A stretch of DNA of 64,000 bases from Saccharicrinis carchari (GCF_900182605.1 NZ_FXTB01000001.1:558001-622000); one strand, 5' to 3'; shown: positions 1 to 8,823, counted from the first letter of the stretch. A program made the numbers and translations. Notes: generated by a model from the sequence alone, not told the origin.

Positions 1-1092
1 CTTTACGCCCAAAATTTTACGGTAAACGGAACGGTGGTAGACGCCGAAACCGGACTGGCAGTAGAATTTGCCAATATTGGGGTAGAAGGGACCTATCTGG
101 GTACTGCATCCGATGCTAACGGAAATTTTGAGATAGCTCTATCCCGGGCCTTGTTCGATAATAAGGTAAGTATTTCGGCGGTGGGTTACCAAACAAAAAC
201 ATACCAGGTAAGTAAATGGAACGGAAAGCATAGTGTAATCATTCAGCTGGCGCCTGTTAACTACGGTATTTCGGAAGTTAATATAGAAGCTCAATCGAAA
301 GTAGGGTATGGCATACTGCGCAACGCGTCAAGTTTAATAACTCAGAATTATTTAAATGAACCGTATTCGTATAGGTGCTATATGCGAACCAATACAAAAC
401 AAGGGGGAGAGATCGTCAAGGACGAAGCCTTGTTTATAATGACCGACAACAAAGGATACGGCGAACGGTCTTTTTCCGATGCTTTTGAAAATATTCATTA
501 CCGTATTAAAGAAAATAACCCCCATAAACCAACACTTCTTTTAGAAGAAGGCATGACTTCTATCGATAACCTTATTGCCCAGGATATTTTGCGAAATCCG
601 GGTAATATATTGTCGGTGGAGGCTATTAATGAATTCGACGTGCAGGTGCAGGGGCAGGATGTGCTGGGCAACGATTCCGTGTGGATAATAGCGTATACCT
701 GTAAAAATCCGACTATCCAGAATGCCGGTGATCCGGATTTGATTACATATAAGGGCACTATATGGATAGCCTTTGATAATTACCAGGTGCTTAAAAATAG
801 TTTTACAGCCATCCGTAAAGGAGCTTTCCGACATGGAAACAGCTTTTACAAGGTGCAGCAAAATGCAGATACATTAACGTATAAAGTTGAGACTACTTAT
901 AAATCAAATAAGGGCAGGTATGTGCTGAATTCAATTGCATACAAACAAGTACATGCGATCGATAAAAACAAATCGGTTTATTTAAAAGTGGTGCAGGTTG
1001 AAGCACCGGAAACCTCGATTACGGATCGTCAGTATTTTAATGGTGAAGATAAAAATCCAGTTTTTTGGAATACTTTTAAACGACCGGAGTAA
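1..1092 (+). CDS. Carboxypeptidase-regulatory-like (CarboxypepD_reg) exported protein, 5' truncated
   Basis: The reading frame is already open at base 1 (residues LYAQNFTVNGTVVDAETG), so the true start lies upstream of the window; the GTG at position 34 is only an internal codon. The LYAQ residues at the edge look like the end of a signal peptide. The next 80 or so residues match a CarboxypepD_reg-like beta-sandwich (VNGTVVDAETG, then GNFEIAL, then a YQTKTYQV strand), the domain found at the front of many Bacteroidota envelope proteins. The remaining 270 residues are a family I do not recognise by function, rich in beta-type sequence. An envelope location is inferred. No partner gene is visible upstream, and 60 bp separate it from the next gene. 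Confidence 0.8.
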   Translation, partial: LYAQNFTVNGTVVDAETGLAVEFANIGVEGTYLGTASDANGNFEIALSRALFDNKVSISAVGYQTKTYQVSKWNGKHSVIIQLAPVNYGISEVNIEAQSKVGYGILRNASSLITQNYLNEPYSYRCYMRTNTKQGGEIVKDEALFIMTDNKGYGERSFSDAFENIHYRIKENNPHKPTLLLEEGMTSIDNLIAQDILRNPGNILSVEAINEFDVQVQGQDVLGNDSVWIIAYTCKNPTIQNAGDPDLITYKGTIWIAFDNYQVLKNSFTAIRKGAFRHGNSFYKVQQNADTLTYKVETTYKSNKGRYVLNSIAYKQVHAIDKNKSVYLKVVQVEAPETSITDRQYFNGEDKNPVFWNTFKRPE

Positions 1093-1152
1093 TAAATCAA
1101 TGTATTAAATAAAGATTCAGAACAAACAAAAACAATCTAAGCTAAATACGCC

Positions 1153-2268
1153 ATGAAAGACAACATTATTACTTTAGCTACACTAACTTACGGAAAGGCC
1201 CAAGTGGTAAAATCCATGTTAGCAAACGAAGGAGTGGAATGCTTCCTTGAACACGTTAACCTTATTCAGGGTGCGGTTTCCGCAGGAGTAAAAGTCAACA
1301 TTAAAGAAAGTGATTTTAAAAAGGCGCAAATGGTGTTCGACTCTATCAGGGAATCGGATTACGAAAAGCCCCATTCTGCCGAAAAAATAAGTAATGACAT
1401 AAAGGTATTGGTTCCGGTCGATTTTTCGGAGTATTCGCAAAAGGCGGTGGATATGGCATTCGATTGGGTGGCACAGAATACCGGAGAGCTCACCCTTTTC
1501 AACGCCTTCTACTCACCATTAAGCTCAGGACTTCCCTTTGGCGAATCTTTTGTATATGACATCAATTCAGATCAAATAAGTTTTGAATTGAAGGAAGAGA
1601 GCGAAAAAAAGATAGAAGAACTGAAAAAAGGTCTGGAAAAAAGAATCAAGGACGAGAAAATTGAAAACGTACGCATTTACACCGAATTGCGTCGCGGAAT
1701 AGCAGAGCACGAAATATTGGAATTCAGCGAAACCTACAATCCCTCGCTTATTGTGATGGGTACCAGGGGCAGCGACAAAAAAGCAGTTGACCTGATTGGC
1801 AGTGTTACCACCGAAATAATAGATGGTGCCAAGGTGCCTGTGCTGGCAGTTCCCGAAAGTTTTGACTACAAAGGCCTCGACAAACTAAAGACTGTAGGTT
1901 ATCTCTCCGTGTTTGGACCAAGCGACTTTGTGGCCATCGAAAAACTATCCAGTATATTGGGAGCTTTTGATGTAAATGTTAAGTGTGCACATATCACAAG
2001 CGGTAAAAACATGCAAACAGACAAGGTGAAAATGGACGGACTTATTGAACACTTTAATAAAAACAAGATAGCTACTTCACTGGATTTTAAACTGATCGAA
2101 AACGAAGATTTTTGGGTAGGAGTAGAAAGCTTTGTACAATCTGAAAATATTGAGATATTGTCCTTTACTACTTTTAAGCGGAATTTATTATCGCGACTTT
2201 TAAATCCATCTATTGCTAAAAAAATGTTGTTTCACTCAACTACACCCTTACTGGTTTTTCATGCTTAA
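1153..2268 (+). CDS. DUF2007-like domain fused to tandem universal stress protein (Usp) domains
   Basis: 371 residues. Residues 1-68 look like a DUF2007 (putative signal-transducing) domain, with the pattern ATLTYGKAQVVKSMLANEGVECFLE. A Usp domain follows from about residue 82 (IKVLVPVDFSEYSQ). It ends in an intact ATP-binding loop, G203-T-R-G206, nine residues, then G216-S, the G-2x-G-9x-G(S/T) signature of ATP-binding Usp proteins. A second Usp-like half (about 245-371) lacks that loop and is probably degenerate. Cytosolic, with no signal peptide. The exact role cannot be told; Usp proteins respond to energy, redox or osmotic stress. It appears to be a single-gene unit, 66 bp before the next start. 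Confidence 0.85.
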   Translation: MKDNIITLATLTYGKAQVVKSMLANEGVECFLEHVNLIQGAVSAGVKVNIKESDFKKAQMVFDSIRESDYEKPHSAEKISNDIKVLVPVDFSEYSQKAVDMAFDWVAQNTGELTLFNAFYSPLSSGLPFGESFVYDINSDQISFELKEESEKKIEELKKGLEKRIKDEKIENVRIYTELRRGIAEHEILEFSETYNPSLIVMGTRGSDKKAVDLIGSVTTEIIDGAKVPVLAVPESFDYKGLDKLKTVGYLSVFGPSDFVAIEKLSSILGAFDVNVKCAHITSGKNMQTDKVKMDGLIEHFNKNKIATSLDFKLIENEDFWVGVESFVQSENIEILSFTTFKRNLLSRLLNPSIAKKMLFHSTTPLLVFHA

Positions 2269-2334
2269 AATAACTTAGCATTTGGCGTTTTTAACACTGC
2301 CTGATGACTTTTGTACAACATCAAGTGTTACCAT

Positions 2335-3219
2335 ATGGATAAAAAGTATGTACTCGTTATGCTGTTTGTTGTACTTGCCCTTAGCTTTCTCAAAGGGCAG
2401 GAAAAGTACGCTGTACGAGGTACTGTTTACCTCCGTGATGGAAAAACATCTACGATTAGTTTGTTGGTATCGTCAGATAGTAATAATATAAAGGTGCCGG
2501 TGGATAAGGAAGGGTTTTTTACTATTAATTTGAGCTGGGACAGCAATTATCAGTTTTATTTTTCAAAGCCGGGATACGTCGCCAAAAAAATTAATTTTTC
2601 TACTGTCGTGCCCGGCCATGTTCAAAAAAAACAAATTTATCCCTATAATTTACTGGTGGAGCTGTTTCCCACGTTTCCCAATGCCGATACTTCATTCTTT
2701 GAAAATCCGGTGGCCAAAATCGCCTATTCACCAAAAATTAATGATTTTGACTATGATTTGGACTACCTGCTAGTTGTGAGAGAAAAAATAAACAGCCTAA
2801 ATGAACAATACCAGGCCTATAAACGCCAGGTTGCAACGAAAAGTGATAAACAGCGTGCAGTTTTATCCCAGGCACATACCCGACCCTTGCACCATAATCA
2901 AAAACAAACAGCAAAAAAACAGGAGGTAGAAACCTCTGCTGTATCTAGGCGGAAAACCAAAGAATTGGAATTACCCAAGACGAAAAACCAATTTGGTTTA
3001 CCTCCCCTTAAAAGTGTTTATCCCGATGGTAAATCAATTGAGGTATACCAACTAAAAGGAAAGGTGATTACAAGGGTAATTATAAAACAAAGCGGTTTAC
3101 AAAGGGTTTTTTATAAAGTAGAACACAATTGGGGTGGATTGTATTTTTTTGTGGAGGAATCGCCTTCGCTTTACCGAAGTATTTCAAAATATTACTTCGA
3201 AAGCGCAACAAAGGTTTAA
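2335..3219 (+). CDS. Secreted or periplasmic protein of unknown function
   Basis: 294 residues from the ATG at 2335. An upstream in-frame TTG at 2311 would add eight residues ahead of an otherwise perfect signal peptide (MDKKYVLVMLFVVLALSFLKGQ), so I prefer 2335. After the signal there is a short beta-rich segment (KYAVRGTVYLRDGKTSTISLLV) resembling the regulatory or surface beta-sandwich domains of Bacteroidota. Next comes a Lys/Gln-rich low-complexity linker around residues 165-215, and then a C-terminal globular part. I do not recognise a family. It lies 120 bp before the promoter of the threonine operon and is probably transcribed separately. Confidence 0.7.
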   Translation: MDKKYVLVMLFVVLALSFLKGQEKYAVRGTVYLRDGKTSTISLLVSSDSNNIKVPVDKEGFFTINLSWDSNYQFYFSKPGYVAKKINFSTVVPGHVQKKQIYPYNLLVELFPTFPNADTSFFENPVAKIAYSPKINDFDYDLDYLLVVREKINSLNEQYQAYKRQVATKSDKQRAVLSQAHTRPLHHNQKQTAKKQEVETSAVSRRKTKELELPKTKNQFGLPPLKSVYPDGKSIEVYQLKGKVITRVIIKQSGLQRVFYKVEHNWGGLYFFVEESPSLYRSISKYYFESATKV

Positions 3220-3267
3220 AACAGAGTGCTGTTTATCAGTAATAATATGGCATATGCCCAACTTAAT

Positions 3268-3297
3268 TTTGAAATTTTAAATAAATGTCTATTTTTG
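3268..3297 (+). promoter_or_regulatory. Promoter of the threonine operon
   Basis: TTTG at 3268-3271 and TATTTTTG at 3290-3297, separated by 18 bp. This fits the Bacteroidota housekeeping pattern of a TTTG/TTG -33 box and a TAnnTTTG -7 box. Transcription would begin near 3303, about 30 nt before the leader peptide start. Confidence 0.7.
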
Positions 3298-3332
3298 CAT
3301 TATAGTTTATAAGAAAAATTCAACAATAGCTT

Positions 3333-3401
3333 ATGATTCGCAAATTTCGCTATACCATCACTCCCCTTATTACTTCCACCATTACCCCTGGGGGGGTATA
3401 A
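3333..3401 (+). CDS. thrL: Threonine operon leader peptide (22 codons, Thr/Ile-rich)
   Basis: ATG at 3333 to TAA at 3399-3401 encodes a 22-residue peptide that begins MIRKFRYTITPLITSTITP and ends in two Gly and a Val. Five Thr and four Ile fall in the stretch from residue 8 to 18, with alternating Thr-Ile-Thr codons as in the E. coli ThrL leader. It sits about 30 nt after a promoter and 206 nt before thrA, the first gene of thrA-apgM-thrC. Ribosome stalling at scarce Thr-tRNA (and perhaps Ile-tRNA) on these codons would couple threonine supply to transcription of the operon. The role is inferred from composition and position. Confidence 0.8.
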   Translation: MIRKFRYTITPLITSTITPGGV

Positions 3402-3607
3402 TCTATTTCTTTCCGCATTAAAAGAGGTCAATGTTTGTTATCAAATATTGTCTGTTTCTCAATTTTCAGGACCCAACAATCATCAGAAAACAAGGTGATG
3501 GTTTATTTTTGCTCTCTGCATAAATAATGTCAAAATAGCTCATATTGAAAATAGCATAGTAAAATACGTTTAATTAGTCACCAAAGGTGTCATTATATAG
3601 CATGGTT
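3402..3607 (+). promoter_or_regulatory. Candidate transcription attenuator between the thr leader peptide and thrA
   Basis: Directly after the leader codons there is a GC-rich hairpin overlapping the stop region (TACCCC near 3383 with GGGGTA near 3393). A nine-pair hairpin follows, CAATGTTTG at 3430-3438 with CAAATATTG at 3443-3451. GGTGATGGT at 3494-3502 is followed at once by TTATTTTT, a terminator-like tail. The GATGGTT part can pair locally with AATCATC (about 3478-3484). GGTGATGGT can instead pair over nine positions, one of them G-U, with ACCATTACC, the Thr-Ile-Thr codons at 3378-3386. Mutually exclusive pairings of this kind are what an attenuator needs; which fold is the terminator is not settled by eye. 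Confidence 0.55.
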
Positions 3608-6040
3608 ATGAAGGTATTAAAATTTGGAGGTACATCCGTAGGATCCTCTGACAGTTTTTTAAAGGTAAAAAAAATAGTAGAATCTCAGCCAGAACAAGTA
3701 ATTGTAGTAGTTTCGGCTGTGGGTGGTGTTACCGATGCATTAATCTCCGCTGCTGTATTAGCAGAACAGGGCAATCAGGAATGCTTTGACCAGTACAGCG
3801 AAATAAAAGAAAAGCACTATAAAATTATAGGTGAGTTGTTTCCGCTCGATGTGGCTCGCAACATAAAATTTAAAGTAGATCAGTTGTTTGAGGAACTAAG
3901 CACCATTATTAAAGGTGTGTTTATGCTCAAAGAAATGACCTATAAGAGTAAGGCTATTATATCGAGCTATGGCGAAAGAGTATCCTCTTTTCTTCTTTCG
4001 GAACTAATTGAAGGTGCTTCACTAATTGAATCACAACATCTTATCGTTACAGATAAAATTTTTGGAAGGGATACCGTTGACCTGGAAAGGACAGAAGATA
4101 ATTTAAAAAAGATAAAAGACAGCTTGGGTCAAGTAAGTGTTTTTCCTGGTTTTATCGCATCAAACAAAAAAAAGGAGGTCACTACACTGGGTAGGGGTGG
4201 TTCGGATTATACGGCAGCCATCCTTGCTGCTGCTTATGATGCATCCATACTTGAAATATGGACGGATGTAAACGGCTTTATGACGGCCGATCCAAAAATT
4301 ATTAGCCGTTCGTACTGTATTGATAGTCTCACCTATTCCGAAGCAATGGAGCTATCGCATTTTGGCGCTAAAGTTATTTTTCCGCCTACCATATTGCCGG
4401 TATACAAAAAAAACATTCCTATTCTTATAAAAAATACCTTTAATCCGGAGGCGACCGGCACCCTGATAAGTGGTGAAGCAAAAGTGGCCAACGGCAAAAA
4501 AATTAAAGGTATCTCATCTGTTAAGGATGTATCGCTCTTAACAGTGCAGGGTATCGGTATGATTGGCGTTACAGGCATTGCTATGCGCTTGTTTAAATCT
4601 TTAGCAACCAAAGACATCAATGTGATACTTATTTCACAAGCCTCGTCTGAAAACTCAATCAGTCTGGTTATAGATACTGCTGCCGCCGATAGCGCGATTA
4701 GAATGGTAAAGAAGGAGTTTGCACCTGAAATAGCACTTAATCAGATAAATAACGTGTCGGTTGAAACCGATATGGCCATTATTGCCATCGTTGGCGAAAA
4801 CATGAAACGTACAACGGGTATCTCCGGAACTTTATTTGAGAGCATGGGTAAGAATGGTATTAATATTTTTGCCATTGCACAGGGCGCCTCGGAGCTCAAT
4901 ATTTCGTTTGTTGTAAAGGATAAAGACCTTAAAAAAGGGCTTAATGCAGCTCACGAAGCATTTTTCCTATCGCAGTATGCTGTTGTTAATTTGTTTTTGG
5001 TAGGTACAGGTACCGTTGGTAAAATGTTAATTGAAAAAATAATTTCGCAAACGGAAAAACTTGCCCAACAGCATCGTCTTAAAATCAGGGTGGCAGGAAT
5101 TACCAACAGCCGTAAAATGTTGCTAGAGCCCCAGGGCTTAAACGTAAAAACACTTTTTGCCGATTTGATGGAGAAGGGAGATAAAGCTAACCTGGCCGTT
5201 TATAAAGAGCACATTGTGCAATATAACCTTTCCAACAGTGTATTGGTCGATTGTACGGCTAATGCTAGTGTGGCTTCGGTTTACCAAAGCATGTTGGAGT
5301 CGAACGTTTCAGTGGTCACCGCCAATAAAATAGCAAGTTCATCTAAATATGAACTGTACCAAAAGCTTAAATCGACTGCTTTAAATAAGGGGATTAAGTT
5401 TTTGTTTGAAACCAATGTGGGAGCAGGCTTGCCCATAATTGCCCCATTAAATAGTATGGTAATGAGTGGCGACAAGATATTAAAGTTAGAAGCGGTGCTC
5501 TCGGGCAGTTTAAATTTTATTGTAAATACAGTAAATCAACATAAGCCCTTGTCCGAGGTGATACTGGAAGCCAAAAATAAAGGTTTTACCGAACCGGACC
5601 CCAGGATAGATTTGAGCGGTATTGACGTGGTACGTAAAATATTAATTTTAGCCAGAGAGTCGGGTTATCCAATGGAACAGAGCGATATTGATGTTATTCC
5701 GTTTGTACCCCAGAAATATATGGAGGCCGAATCCATTGAACAATTTATGGAAAACATTAAAGAACATGATGCAGCATTTGAGGAATACCGAAATGCCTTA
5801 ACTGCCAAAGGTAAAAAATTGCGATATGCAGCTAAACTTGAAGACGGAAAAGCCACCGTTGGTTTTATTGAGGTAGCCAGCGAGCATCCATTCTACGATC
5901 TGGAAGGGAGTAACAACATTATTTTAATAAATTCTGAGCATTATAAAGAGCATCCCATGCAAATAAAAGGATACGGTGCCGGTGCCGAGGTTACCGCGGC
6001 AGGTGTGTTTGGAGATATTATTAAAGTAGCCAACCAATAA
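3608..6040 (+). CDS. thrA: Bifunctional aspartate kinase / homoserine dehydrogenase I
   Basis: 810 residues from the ATG at 3608, giving MKVLKFGGTSVGS, which aligns directly with the E. coli ThrA start; the ATG at 3602 and GTG at 3587 are upstream alternatives. Aspartokinase occupies about 1-290 (KFGGTS at 5-10; GRGGSDYTAA). Two ACT regulatory domains lie at about 305-455. Homoserine dehydrogenase follows from about 460 (LVGTGTVGK nucleotide-binding loop, VTANK, and the signature GFTEPDPRIDLSGIDVVRK). It catalyses the first step (aspartate to aspartyl phosphate) and the third step (semialdehyde to homoserine) of the threonine branch. Fusion and length are normal for the family. It is the first structural gene after the threonine leader peptide, so it is probably controlled by attenuation and by feedback through the ACT domains. 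Confidence 0.96.
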   Translation: MKVLKFGGTSVGSSDSFLKVKKIVESQPEQVIVVVSAVGGVTDALISAAVLAEQGNQECFDQYSEIKEKHYKIIGELFPLDVARNIKFKVDQLFEELSTIIKGVFMLKEMTYKSKAIISSYGERVSSFLLSELIEGASLIESQHLIVTDKIFGRDTVDLERTEDNLKKIKDSLGQVSVFPGFIASNKKKEVTTLGRGGSDYTAAILAAAYDASILEIWTDVNGFMTADPKIISRSYCIDSLTYSEAMELSHFGAKVIFPPTILPVYKKNIPILIKNTFNPEATGTLISGEAKVANGKKIKGISSVKDVSLLTVQGIGMIGVTGIAMRLFKSLATKDINVILISQASSENSISLVIDTAAADSAIRMVKKEFAPEIALNQINNVSVETDMAIIAIVGENMKRTTGISGTLFESMGKNGINIFAIAQGASELNISFVVKDKDLKKGLNAAHEAFFLSQYAVVNLFLVGTGTVGKMLIEKIISQTEKLAQQHRLKIRVAGITNSRKMLLEPQGLNVKTLFADLMEKGDKANLAVYKEHIVQYNLSNSVLVDCTANASVASVYQSMLESNVSVVTANKIASSSKYELYQKLKSTALNKGIKFLFETNVGAGLPIIAPLNSMVMSGDKILKLEAVLSGSLNFIVNTVNQHKPLSEVILEAKNKGFTEPDPRIDLSGIDVVRKILILARESGYPMEQSDIDVIPFVPQKYMEAESIEQFMENIKEHDAAFEEYRNALTAKGKKLRYAAKLEDGKATVGFIEVASEHPFYDLEGSNNIILINSEHYKEHPMQIKGYGAGAEVTAAGVFGDIIKVANQ

Positions 6041-6221
6041 AAAAGCACTTAACAACAATCAAAGGGAGTTATTGTGTAAATGAAAATAGATGAAAAGAGG
6101 CCCCGATGGGTCGGACAAGCGTAGGAGAGCACACTCTCACATAACTTGTGCCGTTTAACAGATGGAGGATGGCTAATGTGGCGAATTCCCTTTGACCTTA
6201 AAAAAAATAAATTAAAGACAG
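6041..6221 (+). other. 181-bp structured gap inside the thr operon
   Basis: No convincing gene. The gap is bracketed by a nine-base inverted repeat, TCAAAGGGA at 6059-6067 and TCCCTTTGA at 6187-6195. It contains smaller potential hairpins: CCGA/TCGG near 6102-6113, GAGAG/CTCTC near 6127-6140, and GCACA paired with TGTGC. Its base composition is richer in G and C than the neighbouring spacers. It matches no riboswitch that I recognise. Confidence 0.4.
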
Positions 6222-7436
6222 ATGAACAAAATGAAATACTTAGTGATATTGGCAGATGGCGCTTCGGATGAGCCCATAGCCGAATTGGGAAATAAAACAC
6301 CATTGATGGCCGCCAACACACCCCACATTGATAAATTGTGTACCGAGGGTGTCTCCGGTCTTCTGGATACCGTTCCCCCCTCATTACATCCGGGCAGCGA
6401 AGTGGCCAATATGATGGTAATGGGTTACGATGCGGCCAAGTATTACAGGGGTAGGGGTGTGCTCGAGGCTGCTTCGATGGGAGTGAAAACTTCACTTACG
6501 GACCTGGTGTTCCGTTGCAACTTGATATCCCTGCAAGATCAGAAGATATTAAATCATTCTGCCGGTCATATCAGCACCGACGAAGCCAATGAGATAATGT
6601 TGTATCTGCAAGATAAACTTGGTGCGGATGATGTTAACTTTTATCCGGGAGTAAGTTATCGGCACCTTATGGTGCTAAAGGGAGGAAACGACAAAATAAA
6701 TTGTACACCCCCGCACGATGTTACCGGCAAGCCTTTTAAAAACGTGCTGCCCACCGCATTGGATGATGCAGCGCAGGACACCGTAGATAGGGTTACTGAG
6801 CTGATGCTCAAGTCAATTGACTTACTTAAAGCGCATCCTGTCAACCTTAAAAGACGAGAAGCAGGAAAACCTGCCGCCGACATGATTTGGCCCTGGTCGC
6901 AAGGCAACACACCCGACATGCCTACCTTAAAAGAAATGTACGGGGTAGAGTCCGGGGTGGTTATTTCGGCAGTGGATTTAATTTATGGTTTGGGGGCTTA
7001 TGCCGGCCTCAAGGGGGTACATGTAGAAGGCTCCACAGGGCTTTACGACACCAATTACGAAGGCAAGGCCAAGGCTGCCATTGAAGCTTTAAAGGATAAT
7101 CAATACGTATTTTTACATATCGAGGCCAGTGATGAAGCAGGGCATGAAGGTGATTATATGCTGAAAACAAAAACAATAGAGTATCTGGATCAACGTGTGG
7201 TTAAATATGTAACAGAGGAGATAGCAAAAATGGACGAGCCGGTAAGCATCGCTTTGCTGCCCGACCATCCTACCCCCTGTGCGCTTAAAACACACACCAG
7301 AGATGCAGTACCCTTTTTTATTAAAAAACCCGGCCAAAAGCCCGATGCTGTAACACAATATAACGAAGAGTCGGCCAAAGCCGGCGGATATGGAATGTTG
7401 TATGGCCCCGAGTTTATGCAGGAACTGTTAAAGTGA
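6222..7436 (+). CDS. ApgM-type phosphoglycerate-mutase-like protein, proposed homoserine kinase
   Basis: 404 residues (ATG at 6222; a second in-frame ATG at 6231). It belongs to the alkaline-phosphatase-superfamily 2,3-bisphosphoglycerate-independent mutases of archaeal (ApgM) type. Visible marks are the metal-binding ADG at 11-13, TPLMAANTPHIDKL, the nucleophile region LHPGSEVANMMVMGYD with the catalytic Ser, and GRGVLEAASMG. In Bacteroidota and some other groups this clade sits between thrA and thrC in place of thrB and is described as a proposed homoserine kinase (TIGR02535). The same arrangement is seen here and no GHMP-type ThrB is present in the operon. The homoserine kinase role is therefore an inference from context; the sequence alone says mutase-like. 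Confidence 0.88.
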   Translation: MNKMKYLVILADGASDEPIAELGNKTPLMAANTPHIDKLCTEGVSGLLDTVPPSLHPGSEVANMMVMGYDAAKYYRGRGVLEAASMGVKTSLTDLVFRCNLISLQDQKILNHSAGHISTDEANEIMLYLQDKLGADDVNFYPGVSYRHLMVLKGGNDKINCTPPHDVTGKPFKNVLPTALDDAAQDTVDRVTELMLKSIDLLKAHPVNLKRREAGKPAADMIWPWSQGNTPDMPTLKEMYGVESGVVISAVDLIYGLGAYAGLKGVHVEGSTGLYDTNYEGKAKAAIEALKDNQYVFLHIEASDEAGHEGDYMLKTKTIEYLDQRVVKYVTEEIAKMDEPVSIALLPDHPTPCALKTHTRDAVPFFIKKPGQKPDAVTQYNEESAKAGGYGMLYGPEFMQELLK

Positions 7437-7455
7437 TTTTTTTAAATATTTATTG

Positions 7456-8751
7456 ATGCAATATTACAGTACCAATACGCCAGATATAAAAGTAAGCCTC
7501 AAGGAGGCAGTACTTCGGGGGCTGGCGCCCGACAAGGGATTGTATATGCCCGTAACTATCCCTAAATTAGATGATGACTTTTTTGCTACCATCGCAAACA
7601 GGTCTTTACCCGAGATAGCATTTGAAGTGCTTAAACCTTTCTTTTGTCCCGACATACCCGAAGAAATTTTTAAAAATATCGTGGAGGAGTCCCTCAATTT
7701 TGATATTCCCGTGGAGCAAGTGAGCAAAGACATTTACGCACTCGAATTATTTCACGGACCTACCTTGGCATTCAAGGATGTGGGGGCTCGATTTATGGCA
7801 CGTATCTTATCCTATTTTTCGAAAGGACAGGACGAAGATATTACCGTTTTAGTGGCCACGTCCGGCGATACAGGCAGTGCGGTTGCCAATGGTTTTTATA
7901 AAGTACCGGGTATCAATGTAGTAGTATTATACCCCAAAGGTATGGTAAGTCAAGTGCAAGAAAAGCAATTTACCACCCTGGGGCATAACATTACCTCGGT
8001 TGAAGTAGAAGGAACCTTTGACGATTGCCAACGCATGGTTAAAGAAGCCTTTATGGATGATGAGTTAAAGGATACAATGGTACTTACCTCGGCCAACTCT
8101 ATCAATTTGGCGCGCCTGTTGCCACAATCCGTTTATTATCATCATGCCTATGCCCAGTTGCGCAGAGCCGGCGTAAATGAAGATATTGTTTTTTGCGTGC
8201 CCAGTGGTAATTTTGGTAATATTACGGCCGGTTTGGTAGCGCAAGCCATGGGACTTCCCGTTGCCAAATTTGTAGCAGCTACTAACATCAACGATATTGT
8301 ACCCGAGTATTTGCGCACCGGCTTGTATATGCCTGCACCATCAAAAAGTACCGTGGCTAATGCTATGGACGTAGGTGATCCCAGTAATTTTGTACGTATT
8401 CTTGATCTATTTGGTTCCGACCATCAAGTAATAAAAGCAAAAATAGAAGGGATCGCATTCACCGATGACCAGATAAGGGCAGGGGTGAAGCGTATCGACC
8501 AAATCCACAGTTATGTGCTCGATCCGCATGGTGCTACCGGATATCTGGCACTCGAAAAGAAACTTCAGGACGGACAAAAAGGAGTGTTTTTAGAAACTGC
8601 CCACCCGGCTAAGTTTCCCGAAGTAATAGAACCGGTGCTCGGTCGCAAGGTGAAAGTGCCGCCTAGACTACAAGCTTTTATGAATGGAACGCCTAAAAAT
8701 ACAGGTATTAATGCAACATTGGACGCATTAAAATTACTCCTTTTAAAATAG
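7456..8751 (+). CDS. thrC: Threonine synthase
   Basis: 431 residues from the ATG at 7456; the preceding TTG at 7453 is in frame but unlikely. It is a PLP enzyme of fold type II that converts O-phosphohomoserine to threonine. The N-terminal YYSTNTPDIKVSLKEAVLRGLAPDKGLYMP is the usual threonine synthase opening. The PLP lysine is Lys107 in FHGPTLAFKDVGARF, and the phosphate loop is ATSGDTGSAVANGF. It ends the leader-thrA-apgM-thrC operon, with about 20 bp from the previous stop, and so should share the leader control. No hairpin terminator is obvious in the 130 bp after it. Confidence 0.96.
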   Translation: MQYYSTNTPDIKVSLKEAVLRGLAPDKGLYMPVTIPKLDDDFFATIANRSLPEIAFEVLKPFFCPDIPEEIFKNIVEESLNFDIPVEQVSKDIYALELFHGPTLAFKDVGARFMARILSYFSKGQDEDITVLVATSGDTGSAVANGFYKVPGINVVVLYPKGMVSQVQEKQFTTLGHNITSVEVEGTFDDCQRMVKEAFMDDELKDTMVLTSANSINLARLLPQSVYYHHAYAQLRRAGVNEDIVFCVPSGNFGNITAGLVAQAMGLPVAKFVAATNINDIVPEYLRTGLYMPAPSKSTVANAMDVGDPSNFVRILDLFGSDHQVIKAKIEGIAFTDDQIRAGVKRIDQIHSYVLDPHGATGYLALEKKLQDGQKGVFLETAHPAKFPEVIEPVLGRKVKVPPRLQAFMNGTPKNTGINATLDALKLLLLK

Positions 8752-8823
8752 GCACAGTTATTGTTAATTTTGGTGAAAAGCGCAAAATGGTTTCCAATTG
8801 TTAAGATATTTTAAAAAAAAAGT

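Noticed and set aside
2311-2334. TTG start extending the exported protein upstream.
   Set aside because: It would place eight polar residues before a perfect signal peptide; the ATG at 2335 is the natural start.
6049-6495. 148-codon minus-strand frame over the thrA-apgM gap and the start of apgM.
   Set aside because: It overlaps a well-supported gene, has a Cys/His/Pro/Ser-rich composition typical of antisense frames, and matches no family that I recognise.
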